This document shows, in pieces, positions 24,009 to 33,992 of a DNA stretch of 37,319 nucleotides. Made by a program: the position numbers and the translations under genes. Within the stretch, counting starts at the first letter, position 1. Each line of letters starts with the position of its first letter. Source of the stretch: Phycisphaerae bacterium (GTDB taxonomy: Bacteria > Planctomycetota > Phycisphaerae > Phycisphaerales > SM1A02); assembly GCA_016873315.1 (NCBI GenBank), contig VGXL01000011.1, positions 1 to 37,319 of the forward strand. Reading direction: 5' to 3'. The notes beneath the pieces were generated by a model that was given only the letters and a program-made list of their open reading frames with translations, searched no databases and was not told the origin of the DNA.

Positions 24009-25130
24009 TCACTTCGCGCTCGCCGTGGGCGGCGCCTTGAGCCAAGCTCCGGTCTTGGGATCGAACTCGTCGAGCTTCTTCATCATGCCGATCAAGGCAT
24101 CGATCCCCTTGTCGTTGATCTGGCCCTTGAAGGTGGGCATCACGTTGCCGAAGCCCTGAACAAGGTGCTCGCCCGGGGAGAAGATGGCCGCACGGATGTA
24201 GTCCTCGGGGGTGGCGTACTGCTTGCCTGGACCAATCAGGCTCTGGTATGTCGACCCGTCAGCGAATGCGTTCCCGCTGCCAGCGCCGCCCGTGACGCGC
24301 TCCCAGATCCCCTTCCAAGTCGGGCCGATGCCCTTGGTGCCGTCGAGCGAGTGGCACTGCACGCAGCGCGCAAAGAGCTTCGGGCCGGCCTTCCAATAGA
24401 GCTCCTCTTCGGGGATCTCGTCGAGCCAATTCGCTTGCTTGGTGGCCCACGCGTCGAACTGCTCCTGCGGGAGCACGAAGACGCGGCGGTTCATGTTGCT
24501 GTGACCGGTGCCGCAGTACTCGGTGCAGAACAGATGGTGACCATCCGTCGGCCGATCCATCCCAGTCGGGAAGTCGGACTGGAACCACAGGTAGGTGTAA
24601 CGGCCGGGCACCAGATCTTGCTTCACGCGGAACGCCGGGATGTAGCAGGAGTGCAGCACATCGCTCGCGCGCATGACCAGTCGCACCGGCTTGCCGGCAG
24701 GAACCACCAGATCATCGGACTGCGCACCATTGGGGTACTTGAACTGCCATCCCCACTTGTAGGCCGTCACATTGATGTCGTAGCTGTCCTTCGGCGGCGT
24801 GCTCAAGTCGAGGTAGCCCTTGAAGCCAAAGATGAAGAGCACGGCGCAGATCAGCACCGGTCCGACCGTCCATCCAAGCTCAAGCGGACCATTGTGGGTG
24901 GGACCGTCGGTACGGAACTTCGTGCCGACCTTGTGGCGGTACTTCCAGACGAAGTACACCGTCAGCGCGGTGTTCATCACCAGGAACGCCCACATGATGA
25001 AGTTGACCCACCACATCAGCGAGTCGACGCTGGGTGCGTGGGCGCTCGCACCGGTCGGCATCCAGAAAGTGGGCGGGGTCGGACCGTCAGCGGTCTGGGC
25101 CAAGGTGAGCATGGTCAGCATGGACATCAT
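24009..25130 (-). CDS. ctaC: Cytochrome c oxidase subunit II with fused cytochrome c domain
   Basis: A 373-residue subunit II of caa3 type. It has two membrane helices (about 40-62 and 86-104) and a cupredoxin domain with CuA ligands His160, Cys202, Cys206, His210 and Met213 in CTEYCGTGHSNM. A C-terminal monohaem cytochrome c has CVQCH at 256-260 and a likely Met ligand in GNVMPTF. The fused cytochrome lets electrons enter from the ACIII cytochromes. The N-terminus before the first helix is short, so the signal sequence is unclear; the second Met is an alternative start. Confidence 0.96.
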   Translation of the reverse strand: MMSMLTMLTLAQTADGPTPPTFWMPTGASAHAPSVDSLMWWVNFIMWAFLVMNTALTVYFVWKYRHKVGTKFRTDGPTHNGPLELGWTVGPVLICAVLFIFGFKGYLDLSTPPKDSYDINVTAYKWGWQFKYPNGAQSDDLVVPAGKPVRLVMRASDVLHSCYIPAFRVKQDLVPGRYTYLWFQSDFPTGMDRPTDGHHLFCTEYCGTGHSNMNRRVFVLPQEQFDAWATKQANWLDEIPEEELYWKAGPKLFARCVQCHSLDGTKGIGPTWKGIWERVTGGAGSGNAFADGSTYQSLIGPGKQYATPEDYIRAAIFSPGEHLVQGFGNVMPTFKGQINDKGIDALIGMMKKLDEFDPKTGAWLKAPPTASAK

Positions 25131-25146
25131 GGGGATCTCGTCTGGT

Positions 25147-26019
25147 TCAGCAGGCCGCCGTCGTGGGCGGCTGGAGTCGTCGGGCGCGCCGTTCTCGCAG
25201 CAGGGCCAAGCCGACGGCCGCGACGATCGCGACCACGGTCAGCGCACCACCAACCTTCACGAGACGGAACACGAAAGGCACATAGGAGTTCGTCGAGGCG
25301 TCGTACTGGAAGCACCAGAGCATGACGCGATCCATGCTGCTGCCGATGGTGCCTTCGCTGCCTTCGACGAGGGAAAGCCGGAATGTCTCAGGCGGGAAGC
25401 GAACTCCATGCAGGTAGCGCGTGATCACGCCCTTGGGCGACACCACGATCATGCCGCCCGGGTGCGAGTAGTCGCCGTTGTCGAGCAGTTTGAACCGGAA
25501 TCCGACGGACTCGGCGAACGCATGGGTCGACTCAGCCGGGCCGGTGAGGAAGTGCCACCCCTTCTCGGAACCCGTGCGGCCATACTCGGCCACGTAGCCA
25601 GCCTTCTTCGCGTGTGCGAGTTGCGCATCCTCCGAGGGATTGATGCTGACGGAGACCACATCGAACTCGCGACCGACCGTCCAATCGATGCCCTGCAAGC
25701 CGCGCACGGCCTCGTTGAGCACCAAGCTGCACATCATCGGGCACTTGAAGTAGCCAAGGTGGATCAGCAGCGGACGGCCTGGCTTGAGCAGATCGGCGAT
25801 CGACACGCTGGAACCGTCATCGTCGGTGAAACGAAGGTCCATGGGCACCGTCTCACCCAGGTGCTCCACGAACTCGACGCCTTCGAGTTCCTTCGGAAGT
25901 TCGCTGCTGAGCGCAGCCGCTTCGCCGGGCGCGATGACCGGCGCGCTGCTCTGCCCCATCGCCACAGCGGGCAGCACTGATGCTGTGGCAAGAGCGAGGA
26001 TGGCGAGTCGGGTCTTCAC
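25147..26019 (-). CDS. SCO1/SenC copper chaperone with C-terminal membrane helix
   Basis: A 290-residue thioredoxin-fold protein that delivers copper to the CuA site of subunit II. A signal peptide (VKTRLAILALATASVLPAVA) is followed by the mature domain. The copper ligands are the KCPMMC Cys pair and the His in DYSHPGGMIVVSP. A C-terminal membrane helix (GGALTVVAIVAAVGLALL) precedes a basic tail. GTG at 26019 is preferred because it places Lys-Thr-Arg directly before the hydrophobic stretch; an in-frame ATG at 26064 would overlap the upstream gene by 26 nt. The position directly before ctaC fits its role. Confidence 0.9.
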   Translation of the reverse strand: MKTRLAILALATASVLPAVAMGQSSAPVIAPGEAAALSSELPKELEGVEFVEHLGETVPMDLRFTDDDGSSVSIADLLKPGRPLLIHLGYFKCPMMCSLVLNEAVRGLQGIDWTVGREFDVVSVSINPSEDAQLAHAKKAGYVAEYGRTGSEKGWHFLTGPAESTHAFAESVGFRFKLLDNGDYSHPGGMIVVSPKGVITRYLHGVRFPPETFRLSLVEGSEGTIGSSMDRVMLWCFQYDASTNSYVPFVFRLVKVGGALTVVAIVAAVGLALLRERRARRLQPPTTAAC

Positions 26020-26038
26020 GGTCAATCCATGGGTCAGG

Positions 26039-26503
26039 TCAGGGAGTCGCGGATGCAGGAACAACGGTCGCAGGAACGATGGCCTCAGGAACGACGGCCG
26101 CAGGAACGATGGCCTCAGGAACGACCGGCGCGGGAACGACGGCCGCAGGAACGACCGGCGCAGGTGCCGTCAATGGCTTGATCCCTTCGGCCACCAGAGC
26201 TTCCATCGCCTTCTCGACCGGGATGCGGATCGTGGTGCGCTCTTTGCCAGCGGCGTCGGTCATCGTGTAGGTGCCGTAACCGCCGAGGAGCGCCGTCTGC
26301 TCTGCCTTCAGTGCAGCCGGACCACGGTTGGGAGCATCGACGACCTTGGCCGTGAACTCACGATCAGCGGCGATGAAGTAGATGCAGCACACAGCGATGA
26401 CGGTGGCCACGATCAACAGCGTGCCTGCGATCGACACGACCCAGGTGCCCATGGGCTCGGGGTCATCGATCGGTGCGGCGGGATTGGCGGGTGCGGTGGA
26501 CAT
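26039..26503 (-). CDS. Small membrane protein with Val-Pro pentapeptide repeat tail
   Basis: A 154-residue protein of unknown function between ActF and the SCO protein. One transmembrane helix spans about 20-44 (TWVVSIAGTLLIVATVIAV). A small folded region follows with IPVEKAMEALVAEGIKPL, an element that looks like a conserved helix. The C-terminal tail (116-150) is seven copies of a 5-residue unit of the form x-[IV]-V-P-[AE], encoded by a 15-bp DNA tandem repeat. The context suggests an accessory part of the ACIII-caa3 assembly, but that is inference. Confidence 0.78.
   Translation of the reverse strand: MSTAPANPAAPIDDPEPMGTWVVSIAGTLLIVATVIAVCCIYFIAADREFTAKVVDAPNRGPAALKAEQTALLGGYGTYTMTDAAGKERTTIRIPVEKAMEALVAEGIKPLTAPAPVVPAAVVPAPVVPEAIVPAAVVPEAIVPATVVPASATP
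26055..26159 (+). repeat. 15-bp tandem repeat, seven copies, inside the small membrane protein gene
   Basis: Seven units of GCAGGAACGAYGGCC-like sequence run in frame with the minus-strand reading frame. Variation is mainly at the first base (G/T) and at the GAT/GAC and GGCC/CGGC positions. An eighth, decayed unit may follow at about 26160. The copies are similar enough at DNA level to expect copy-number change by slippage. Confidence 0.85.
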
Positions 26504-26512
26504 GGGTGTGGC

Positions 26513-27850
26513 TCAGATGTTCTGGAACGCGATGCTCTCGCCAAGGCGCGGGTCGCGCACCGGGACGAGGTAGTTGCGGGAGAGCGTGCGCGCCGTGCGC
26601 CAGGCGAACAGGCAGAACATGCCGCCGATGGTGCACAGCGTGGCGAGCGTGAAGAAGCCGACCGATGCCTCCTTGTTCTTCTCGGCAAGTTCAGCGTAGG
26701 TCGTGGCATCGGCCAGGCCCGCCGGAATCACCGGCACGATGAGCCAGTACAGGTCGATCGCCGACATGAACAACATCCAGACGGCCGACACCGCAAGCGT
26801 GACATTCCAGCGCTTGATCCATCGGCTGATCATGAAGACGAACGGCGCCACGAAGTGGCCGAGGATGAGGATCCAACTGAACGGGGTCCAGTCGCCCACC
26901 TGACGGGCCAAGAACCACGTGGTCTCTTCAGGAATGTTGCCGTACCAGATCAGCATGTACTGACTGAAGCCGATGTACGCCCAGAAGACAACGCCGAAGG
27001 CAAAGATGTACTTGCCCAGATCCTGCAGGTGCTCGCGGGAGATGATGCCCTTGAGCGCGCCGAGCGACTGCAGACGGATCGTGATCAGTGCCATTGCGCT
27101 GAAGCCCGCCGTGCAGCACACGGTGAAGTAGTAGACGCCGAACATCGTGCTGAACCAGGTCGGGTTGATCGACATCATCCAGTCGAACGCCGCGAAGCTG
27201 ATCGTCAGGCCGAAGAGGATGATGCCGGGGCCGGCGAGCTTCTGCAGGCGCTCGGTGGTGGCCGTGCCGCCAACCGTGTCCTGCGCGGTCGAACCCTTGA
27301 AGAAGATCGTCGCCAGCACGCCCCACACCGCGAAGTAGATCGCGGCCCGGAGCACGAAGAAGTTCGGATTCAGCCAGCCGGCCTTCTTGAGCACATTCTC
27401 GTACTCGGCCGGCTCATGCTGCTGCATGTGCTCGAGGTTTGCCCAGGGCCACAGGACATCAAGTCCAAGCGCGTGCGCGCCGGGCTCATGGTGCTGTCCA
27501 CCCTTCCACCACAGCCAGAGCAGCGGCAGCATGAAGGGAATCCACAGCCAGCGCAGGTTGGCAGCGAGCGCCTCGGCCGGACGGCGCACCGCCACCGACC
27601 ACCCTGCGCGCGTCAGGAACTGAATCATCGTGAAGAACAACCCACCGAGCGAGATCGCCAGGATGAAGGTGAACGACACGAGGTAGAGCTTGGCGGTCGC
27701 GTTGGCATGTCCGCCCTTCCAGGCGAGCCATGCGGCTGCGGCCAGAAGCACCACCGCTGCCGGCAGCATGCGCCCGGCGATGCGCGCGATCGCGGCATCC
27801 GCGCGGGTGTTTGACGGTGTCAGGTCGGCGTGATCGTGCGAGTGGCTCAT
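26513..27850 (-). CDS. actF: ACIII membrane subunit ActF
   Basis: A 445-residue polytopic protein of the ActF family, part of the quinol-oxidising alternative complex III. About ten membrane helices are visible, for example KLYLVSFTFILAISLGGLFF, GIILFGLTISFAAFDWMMS (the SxxFDWMMS element is typical of ActF) and PFSWILILGHFVAPFVFMIS. The N-terminus begins with a short His-rich stretch, MSHSHDHADL. It overlaps actE by 4 nt and is followed after 9 nt by the repeat-tailed membrane protein gene. Confidence 0.92.
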   Translation of the reverse strand: MSHSHDHADLTPSNTRADAAIARIAGRMLPAAVVLLAAAAWLAWKGGHANATAKLYLVSFTFILAISLGGLFFTMIQFLTRAGWSVAVRRPAEALAANLRWLWIPFMLPLLWLWWKGGQHHEPGAHALGLDVLWPWANLEHMQQHEPAEYENVLKKAGWLNPNFFVLRAAIYFAVWGVLATIFFKGSTAQDTVGGTATTERLQKLAGPGIILFGLTISFAAFDWMMSINPTWFSTMFGVYYFTVCCTAGFSAMALITIRLQSLGALKGIISREHLQDLGKYIFAFGVVFWAYIGFSQYMLIWYGNIPEETTWFLARQVGDWTPFSWILILGHFVAPFVFMISRWIKRWNVTLAVSAVWMLFMSAIDLYWLIVPVIPAGLADATTYAELAEKNKEASVGFFTLATLCTIGGMFCLFAWRTARTLSRNYLVPVRDPRLGESIAFQNI

Positions 27851-28530
27851 TGCACCTTGCTCCGTTGGTCAGGCGGGACATCCTGCACCTGCGCATCGAA
27901 GCTGCGCTGCAGGGCCTTCACATACGCGACGATCGCCCAGCGATCGTCCGTGGGAATCTGCGTGCCGTAGCCGGCCATGTTGCGAATCCCGTGCGTGACG
28001 GTGTTGAAGAGTTGGCCGACCGGCTGCACCGTCACGGTGGGGTCGTGCAGATTCTTGGCGGGCACCCAGACGGTGCCGTTGACCGGGCCGGACGCGTTCG
28101 TCACCAGTTCAAGCGCGCGACGGTTCACGGTGCCGTTGCCCTCGCCCGCGTAGCCGTGGCACGCAGTGCAGTAGATGTCAAAGCGCTCCTGACCGCGACG
28201 GAGGAGCTGCATCGAGATCGGCAGGTCGCGCGGCATCGTGGTGGCCCACTGGCCATCGATCACGCCGAAGTTTCGATGCGTGTCTTCCATCGCCTCATCG
28301 CGGGCCACGGTGCCAGCGGGCTGCGGGCGCGCCGATCGGCCGTCAGCGAAGAGCGACGATTCGGACTGCGGCTTGAACTTCGGCTGAAGGTCCATGTCGA
28401 GGAACGGATGCAGCGGCGGTTTCGCGCTGGTCGTGTTGCGCGACTGCACCGCCAGCACGGGCGGGATCAGCGCGGCGCACGCCGCAACGATGCCGAGATA
28501 GAAGAAGATCTTCGGGGGCATCTGGATCAT
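27847..28530 (-). CDS. actE: ACIII monohaem cytochrome c subunit ActE
   Basis: A 227-residue extracytoplasmic cytochrome c. An N-terminal hydrophobic segment (about 7-28) contains VAAC at 15-18, which could be a lipobox, although the hydrophobic stretch continues past the Cys. A single haem site CTACH follows the DIY element, and a likely Met ligand lies in GIRNMAGYG. In ACIII, ActE passes electrons from ActA/ActB to the acceptor. The ATG overlaps the actD stop by 4 nt (ATGA). Confidence 0.92.
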   Translation of the reverse strand: MIQMPPKIFFYLGIVAACAALIPPVLAVQSRNTTSAKPPLHPFLDMDLQPKFKPQSESSLFADGRSARPQPAGTVARDEAMEDTHRNFGVIDGQWATTMPRDLPISMQLLRRGQERFDIYCTACHGYAGEGNGTVNRRALELVTNASGPVNGTVWVPAKNLHDPTVTVQPVGQLFNTVTHGIRNMAGYGTQIPTDDRWAIVAYVKALQRSFDAQVQDVPPDQRSKVQ

Positions 28531-29147
28531 GACTCGACCACCTCCACGCTGGACGCGCCCAGCGACTTCAGGAATTCACCCGTCTTCGAGCGCAGGAACT
28601 GCGGGTCACGCGCTTCGATCGAAATGAAGAACCCATCATCGGTCGCACGGCCGAATCCCGGGTGCTTCAACAGCGGGTGGTAGAGCTCCGGCAGTTGGTT
28701 GAACGCCAGCATGCCGAAGGCGGCCGTCAGCGCACTGAACAGGATCGTGACTTCGAACATGACCGGCACGAACGCGGGGACCGAGAGCAGCGGCTTGCCG
28801 CTGATCATGAACGGATATCCCGTGACCCACACGAGCGCCCAGATGCTGCTGCCAAACGAGTTCGTGAATGCCTGCAGCAGGAAGCCCAACGTGCAGCCTG
28901 TCGCGCCGGCCGCGAACACGACCACCGGAAGGATCGTGCGGTTGATGCCCATCGCTGGGTCGATCCCGTGGACTGGGAACGGCGAGTGGCAGTCCCAGTA
29001 GCGGTAGCCGGTCTTGCGGACCTCGTGGGCCGCGTGCACGAGATCAGCCGGATTGGCGAATCGGGCCACGAGTCCCCAGGTCTGCGCGACGGATGGTTCC
29101 GTCGAGGCTGGGCCTGAAGTCGATGATGGTGTCGCGATCGTCGTCAT
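28527..29147 (-). CDS. actD: ACIII subunit ActD (DUF3341)
   Basis: A 206-residue membrane protein of the DUF3341/ActD family. The N-terminal cytoplasmic part contains LVARFANPADLVHAAHEVRK and RYWDCHSPFPVHGID, the latter typical for ActD. Two membrane helices follow (ILPVVVFAAGATGCTLGFLL and FVPVMFEVTILFSALTAAFG), then LFNQLP-like and GFFISIEA elements. It sits 24 nt after actC and overlaps actE by 4 nt. Confidence 0.92.
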   Translation of the reverse strand: MTTIATPSSTSGPASTEPSVAQTWGLVARFANPADLVHAAHEVRKTGYRYWDCHSPFPVHGIDPAMGINRTILPVVVFAAGATGCTLGFLLQAFTNSFGSSIWALVWVTGYPFMISGKPLLSVPAFVPVMFEVTILFSALTAAFGMLAFNQLPELYHPLLKHPGFGRATDDGFFISIEARDPQFLRSKTGEFLKSLGASSVEVVES

Positions 29148-29171
29148 GTCTGTGGTGCTCGTCTGGACTGG

Positions 29172-30725
29172 TCAGGGCTGGCCGGGTCGTGGATCCTGGA
29201 ACGCGGGCTTGGAGCCAGCAGGCGCGCCGCCGTGTTGGCCGTGGGAGTCATGACCATGCGCCTGATGGCCGTGTGAACACTGACCGTGCGCACAGTGACC
29301 CTTCGCGTAGCCATCCCAGTGGGGATTCGCCTGGGGCATCACGCCCTTCACTTCAGCGATGGCGATCATCGGCAGGTAGCGGCAGAACAGCAGGAACAGC
29401 ACGCCGAACAGGCCGAACGCGCCGAGCATGGTGGCGATGTCGACCCATGTCGGAATGAACTGATCCCAGCTCGACGGCAGGAAGTCGTTCGCCAAGCTGC
29501 TCACGATGATGACGTAGCGCTCGAACCACATGCCCACGTTCACGAACAAGCTCAGGGCGAACATCGCAGGGATGCTCGTGCGGACCTTCTTGAACCAGAA
29601 GAGCTGCGGCGTGATGACGTTGCAGCTCACCATGATCCAGTAGGCCCACCAGTACTGACCGAACGCGCGGTTGATGAAGGTGAACTGCTCGTACGGGGCG
29701 CCCGAGTACCACGCGATGAAGAACTCCATCGAGTACGCGTAGCCGACCATGCACCCGGTCACCAAGATGACCTTGTTCATGTTGTCGAGGTGGCGGATCG
29801 TGATCAGGTCCTTCAGACCGAAGAGCTCACGGGCCGGAACCGCCAGCGTGACGACCATCGCGAAGCCGCTGAAGATGGCGCCCGCAACGAAGTACGGCGG
29901 GAAGATGGTGGTGTGCCAACCGGGCAGTTGGCTGACGGCGAAGTCGAACGACACGACCGAGTGCACTGAGAGCACCAGCGGCGTGGCGAGCGCTGCGAGC
30001 AGCAGATACGCGACTTCGTAGCGGTGCCAGTGGCGCGCACTGCCGCGCCAGCCCAGCGCGAAGAGACCGTACGCGAACTGCTGGATCGTGCCCTTGGCAC
30101 GGTCGCGCAGCGTGGCCAAGTCGGGGATCAGGCCGATGTACCAGAAGACCAGCGAGACGGTGAAGTACGTGCTGACGGCGAACACGTCCCAGAGCAGCGG
30201 GCTGCGGAACTGCGGCCACATCTCCATCTGGTTCGGGATCGGGAAGAGCCAGTACGCGAACCAAATGCGACCGATGTGGATGCCTGGGAAGAGGCCGGCG
30301 CAGATGACCGCGAAGATCGTCATGGCCTCGGCGAATCGATTGATGCCCGTGCGCCACTTCTGCCGGAACAGGAAGAGGATCGCGCTGATGAGCGTGCCGG
30401 CGTGGCCGATGCCGACCCAGAACACGAAGTTGGTGATGTCGAACGCCCACATCACGGGGTTGTTCAAGCCCCAGACGCCGACGCCCGTGAAAATCAGGTA
30501 GTTGACGGCCACACCCAGGCCGCCGAGCAACGCAAGCGACACGCCGAAGGCGATGTACCACGCCATCGGCACGTTTGGGTGCTCGGTCACGCGGCAGACC
30601 TGGTTGGTCACCGTGTGGAAGTCACCCGTGCCCAGCACCAGCGGTGCGCGTTCACCCGGGGTTTCGGTGGTGTTGTCCATGCCGCTAGCCGGCACGGCGT
30701 GGCTCGAGGTCGACGACGCGCTCAT
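29172..30725 (-). CDS. actC: ACIII quinol-oxidising membrane subunit ActC (NrfD-like)
   Basis: A 517-residue polytopic protein of the NrfD/PsrC family, predicted to bind and oxidise quinol beside the ActB iron-sulphur subunit. About ten helices are visible. Typical segments are [40 protein letters not shown] and [20 protein letters not shown]. The last 50 residues form a His-rich tail with [17 protein letters not shown]. The gene overlaps actB by 4 nt. Confidence 0.94.
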   Translation of the reverse strand: MSASSTSSHAVPASGMDNTTETPGERAPLVLGTGDFHTVTNQVCRVTEHPNVPMAWYIAFGVSLALLGGLGVAVNYLIFTGVGVWGLNNPVMWAFDITNFVFWVGIGHAGTLISAILFLFRQKWRTGINRFAEAMTIFAVICAGLFPGIHIGRIWFAYWLFPIPNQMEMWPQFRSPLLWDVFAVSTYFTVSLVFWYIGLIPDLATLRDRAKGTIQQFAYGLFALGWRGSARHWHRYEVAYLLLAALATPLVLSVHSVVSFDFAVSQLPGWHTTIFPPYFVAGAIFSGFAMVVTLAVPARELFGLKDLITIRHLDNMNKVILVTGCMVGYAYSMEFFIAWYSGAPYEQFTFINRAFGQYWWAYWIMVSCNVITPQLFWFKKVRTSIPAMFALSLFVNVGMWFERYVIIVSSLANDFLPSSWDQFIPTWVDIATMLGAFGLFGVLFLLFCRYLPMIAIAEVKGVMPQANPHWDGYAKGHCAHGQCSHGHQAHGHDSHGQHGGAPAGSKPAFQDPRPGQP

Positions 30726-33700
30726 GAGTGCTCCTTGTTCTGCGCATCCTGGCCGGGCGTGCCGTGACCGTGGCCATCGTTCGCGGCAGGGCGCTCGATG
30801 GCAGGGTTCGTCACACGCGCGACATAGCGCAGGCGGGTCTTGGTGTTGATCTCCTCGAGCATCTGGTAGCTCGTGGGCTGGCGGTGCAGCCGCGAGACCT
30901 TGCTGTTGGGATCGTTGAGATCACCGAAGACGATCGCGCCGCTCGGGCACGCCTGCTGGCACGCCGTCACGATCGCGCCGTCGGCGACCTTCCAATCCGG
31001 GCTTCCGGCCGAACCACCCTTCTGGGCCCACCCGTTCTTCGCCTCGATGCGAGCGCGGTTGATGCGCTGCACGCAGAAGGTGCACTTCTCCATCACGCCG
31101 CGGATGCGGACGGTGACATCGGGGTTGAACTGCAGTTGCAGCCAACGATCGGGTCCCTCGCTGATGTAGTACTCGGGCTGCGTCTTGAGGAAGCCCTCTT
31201 CGCGATCCGGCGTGCGCTTGTGGTAGTTGAAGAAGTTGAAGCGGCGCACCTTGTACGGGCAGTTGTTGCTGCAGTAGCGCGTCCCGACGCAACGGTTGTA
31301 GACCATCACGTTCAGGCCGTCGTCGTCGTGCACGGTCGCAGCGACCGGGCAGACCTGTTCGCACGGTGCATTTTCGCAGTGCATGCAGGTGACCGGCTGA
31401 ATGGCGAAGCCCGTGGGCGAACCCTGCGGTCCCTTGAAGTAGCGATCGATGCGCATCCACTGCATCTCGCGGCCGCGCTTGACCATCGCCTTGCCGACGA
31501 TGGGAATGTTGTTCTCAGCTTGGCAGGCCGTGACGCACGCGCTGCAGCCAGTGCAGGTGCTCAGGTCAACGCTCATCGCCCAGCGGAACTTGGCGCCATC
31601 GAGATTCGTCTCTTCCCAGAGCGACAAGCGATGCACAACATGCACACGGTGCTTGGCGAAGTCGGGGTGATCGCGGTACTCGCCCAGGGTCGCCTCGCGC
31701 ACGAGCCCGCCAAGCCGCTCGGCCGCGCCATCGGCGGGCACATTGGGCTTGAGCGCCGACACGGTGGTGTCGAACTGATTGATGGCACCGTGGTCCTGCG
31801 TGTGGGCGAAGTCGTACGACCCGGAGTCCTTCGCGAACTGGCAGGCGCTGCTGAACGCGCCAGGAACCATGACGGCATAGCCATCAAAGCCGCAGCCATC
31901 AGCGAGCCGACCAGCAGCCGCGCCACGGCCGTAGCCCAGCGCCAGCGAGGCGCAACCATCTGCATGGCCGGGCAGGACCCACGCTGCCGCGACGACCGAT
32001 CCCGCGGAGGTGGTCACGCGGACCATGCTTCCGGCCTTGAGACCCATGCGCGTCGCCATCGCGGGCGAGATGAGCAGGGCGTTGTCCCAGGTGAGCTTGG
32101 TGACGACGTCAGGCAGCTCCTGCATCCAGCCGAGGTTGGCGAACCGACCATCGTGGACCTTGGAGTCGAAGAACAACTCAAGCTGGCCCTCAGCGGTGAT
32201 GGACACCGGCGCGGCCGCGACCTTGGCAGTATCGACCGAAAGCGATGCCTGTGGCTTCGCGCTCGTCCCGGGCCACCATCCTTCGCTCAACGCAGCACGC
32301 CACGCGACCTCGAAGTCAGCACCCGCGAGACCGCTCTTGCGTGCGTACACCTGGCGCGTGAACTCATAGCCCGTGCGCGGCTCGCTTCCCGCGAGGCGGA
32401 GCATCAACTCCACTGCGGACAGGCCGCCGGCTTCGGCACCCATCATCGGCAGGATCAGCGGCTGCTGGAGGGACAGCGTGCCGTCCCATGCTGCGCCATC
32501 GCCCCAACATTCAAGGGGATGCGCCGCGGCGATGACCCAGCCATGCGCGCACGCCACCGACGATTCATCCTGGCGATAGGCCAAGCGAACCACATTGGGA
32601 ATCTTGGCGATGAGACCACTCACACCAAGCGACGAGGGCGCGTCGTACGCGGGGTTCCCGCCGAGCACGATGAGCGTGTCGATCGACGCTGCATCGCGGA
32701 CGAATTCCGCGATGCCAGGAAGGGCCGCGGGTGCGGGGATGTAGCTCACGGTGGTGCCAGCGGCACCGAGCTTCTGGTTGATCGCTGCTGCGATCGCGTG
32801 AACCGCGGCGGGTTGCGTTGGGCCAGCGACGACGAGCGCCCTGCCCTTCGCGTCCTGCAGGTCTTTGATCAGCGCTTGGGCAACCTTGGCGTCGGTGCCC
32901 TCCAGGCGCGCGTCACCAGCGGTGGCGCAGCCAGGCACGGCGCCGAGGCGATCGGCAACCATGGCTGCGATCGCCTGAACTTGTGACGGCGTGACCGCGA
33001 TGCGCTCATCAGCGTTCATGCCGGTCAGGCTGAGTCGGCTCTCGACGCTGTAGAGACGCGTGAGTTGCTGCTGCTTCGGATCCGTCGAGTCAAGACGACG
33101 GCCCTTGGCGTAGTCGCCCGCGAAGCGCACGCTGGCAGGGTGATCCGCCAGGAAATCGCTGCCGAACGAAACCACCACTTTGGCCTTGCCAAAGTCCGGC
33201 AGCACGCGCTTGGCGGCACCAAACGCGATCGCGGTACCGGCCTGCTCATTCGTCATCGCCGCCGGCGCGTGCACATAGATGCGCACCTTCGGGAAGGCCT
33301 TGGTGACGAGTTCGAGCGCTCGTGCGTGTGCTTCGCCACTGCTGGCTTCAGACAGGATTGCAAGGCCCTCGCCCTGCTTTGCGCGAAGCTCGTTCGCGCG
33401 CGTCGCCCACCATCCGTCGAACTCCGGCAGGCTTGAGGCAGCGCCCTTGTGCGTCGTCGAGCGAAGGCGATCAGGGTCGTACAACTCGAGGATGCGCGCC
33501 TGCGTCATCGCGGACGAGCCCCCGCTCGCCGATGGGTGGCGTTCGTTCCCCTCGAGCTTGATCGGACGGCCTTCGAAGCTCGTGGCCATCGTCGGCACGG
33601 CGACACCGTCAAGTTGCAGGCAGGTCGCGAACGACACCGCGTGGCCCGGCACGCGATTCTCCGTGCCGCGAGCGGCCGGAACGATCTTGGTCTCAGGCCA

Positions 33701-33949
33701 ACGCAGGCAGCCGCTGCTGGCGACGCCGGCGAGCGCGAAGCTCGCGCCCATCACCTTGATGAACTGACGTCGGTCCTCTTCGGAAGCCTCGCTCGCGCCC
33801 TCGGGGAACTCGCGGTCGAGGAAGCTGCGGAACTCCGGAGTTTGCTGCAATTCCTCGACGCTGCGCCAATGGCCGCGGCCCGTGGGCGCTGGCGCCAATG
33901 GTGCGTCGTTCGCACGGATCTCGCAGGAGCTGCTGGTCGTCTGGTCCAT
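30722..33949 (-). CDS. actB: ACIII subunit ActB (molybdopterin-oxidoreductase-like plus iron-sulphur domains)
   Basis: A 1075-residue fusion protein exposed outside the cytoplasmic membrane. A twin-arginine-like motif RRQFIKVMG (60-68) precedes a moderately hydrophobic stretch ending at Cys81. Residues about 90-720 resemble the large subunit of molybdopterin oxidoreductases; ActB proteins of known structure lack the cofactor. The C-terminal part (about 740-1010) has four Cys clusters: [38 protein letters not shown] and KCTFC with ACQQACP, matching the iron-sulphur domain that wires ActC to the haems. It is the second gene of the act operon. TatC, its likely exporter component, is encoded just beyond actA. 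Confidence 0.95.
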   Translation of the reverse strand: MDQTTSSSCEIRANDAPLAPAPTGRGHWRSVEELQQTPEFRSFLDREFPEGASEASEEDRRQFIKVMGASFALAGVASSGCLRWPETKIVPAARGTENRVPGHAVSFATCLQLDGVAVPTMATSFEGRPIKLEGNERHPSASGGSSAMTQARILELYDPDRLRSTTHKGAASSLPEFDGWWATRANELRAKQGEGLAILSEASSGEAHARALELVTKAFPKVRIYVHAPAAMTNEQAGTAIAFGAAKRVLPDFGKAKVVVSFGSDFLADHPASVRFAGDYAKGRRLDSTDPKQQQLTRLYSVESRLSLTGMNADERIAVTPSQVQAIAAMVADRLGAVPGCATAGDARLEGTDAKVAQALIKDLQDAKGRALVVAGPTQPAAVHAIAAAINQKLGAAGTTVSYIPAPAALPGIAEFVRDAASIDTLIVLGGNPAYDAPSSLGVSGLIAKIPNVVRLAYRQDESSVACAHGWVIAAAHPLECWGDGAAWDGTLSLQQPLILPMMGAEAGGLSAVELMLRLAGSEPRTGYEFTRQVYARKSGLAGADFEVAWRAALSEGWWPGTSAKPQASLSVDTAKVAAAPVSITAEGQLELFFDSKVHDGRFANLGWMQELPDVVTKLTWDNALLISPAMATRMGLKAGSMVRVTTSAGSVVAAAWVLPGHADGCASLALGYGRGAAAGRLADGCGFDGYAVMVPGAFSSACQFAKDSGSYDFAHTQDHGAINQFDTTVSALKPNVPADGAAERLGGLVREATLGEYRDHPDFAKHRVHVVHRLSLWEETNLDGAKFRWAMSVDLSTCTGCSACVTACQAENNIPIVGKAMVKRGREMQWMRIDRYFKGPQGSPTGFAIQPVTCMHCENAPCEQVCPVAATVHDDDGLNVMVYNRCVGTRYCSNNCPYKVRRFNFFNYHKRTPDREEGFLKTQPEYYISEGPDRWLQLQFNPDVTVRIRGVMEKCTFCVQRINRARIEAKNGWAQKGGSAGSPDWKVADGAIVTACQQACPSGAIVFGDLNDPNSKVSRLHRQPTSYQMLEEINTKTRLRYVARVTNPAIERPAANDGHGHGTPGQDAQNKEHS

Positions 33950-33992
33950 GGGTGGTCGAATCCTGGTTGGGCAAGCGGGCCGCAGCGTGCGG

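Noticed and set aside
30728..32986. 752-codon open frame antisense to actB
   Set aside because: It lies wholly within a gene with multiple intact motifs, and the amino-acid composition is typical of a GC-skewed shadow frame.
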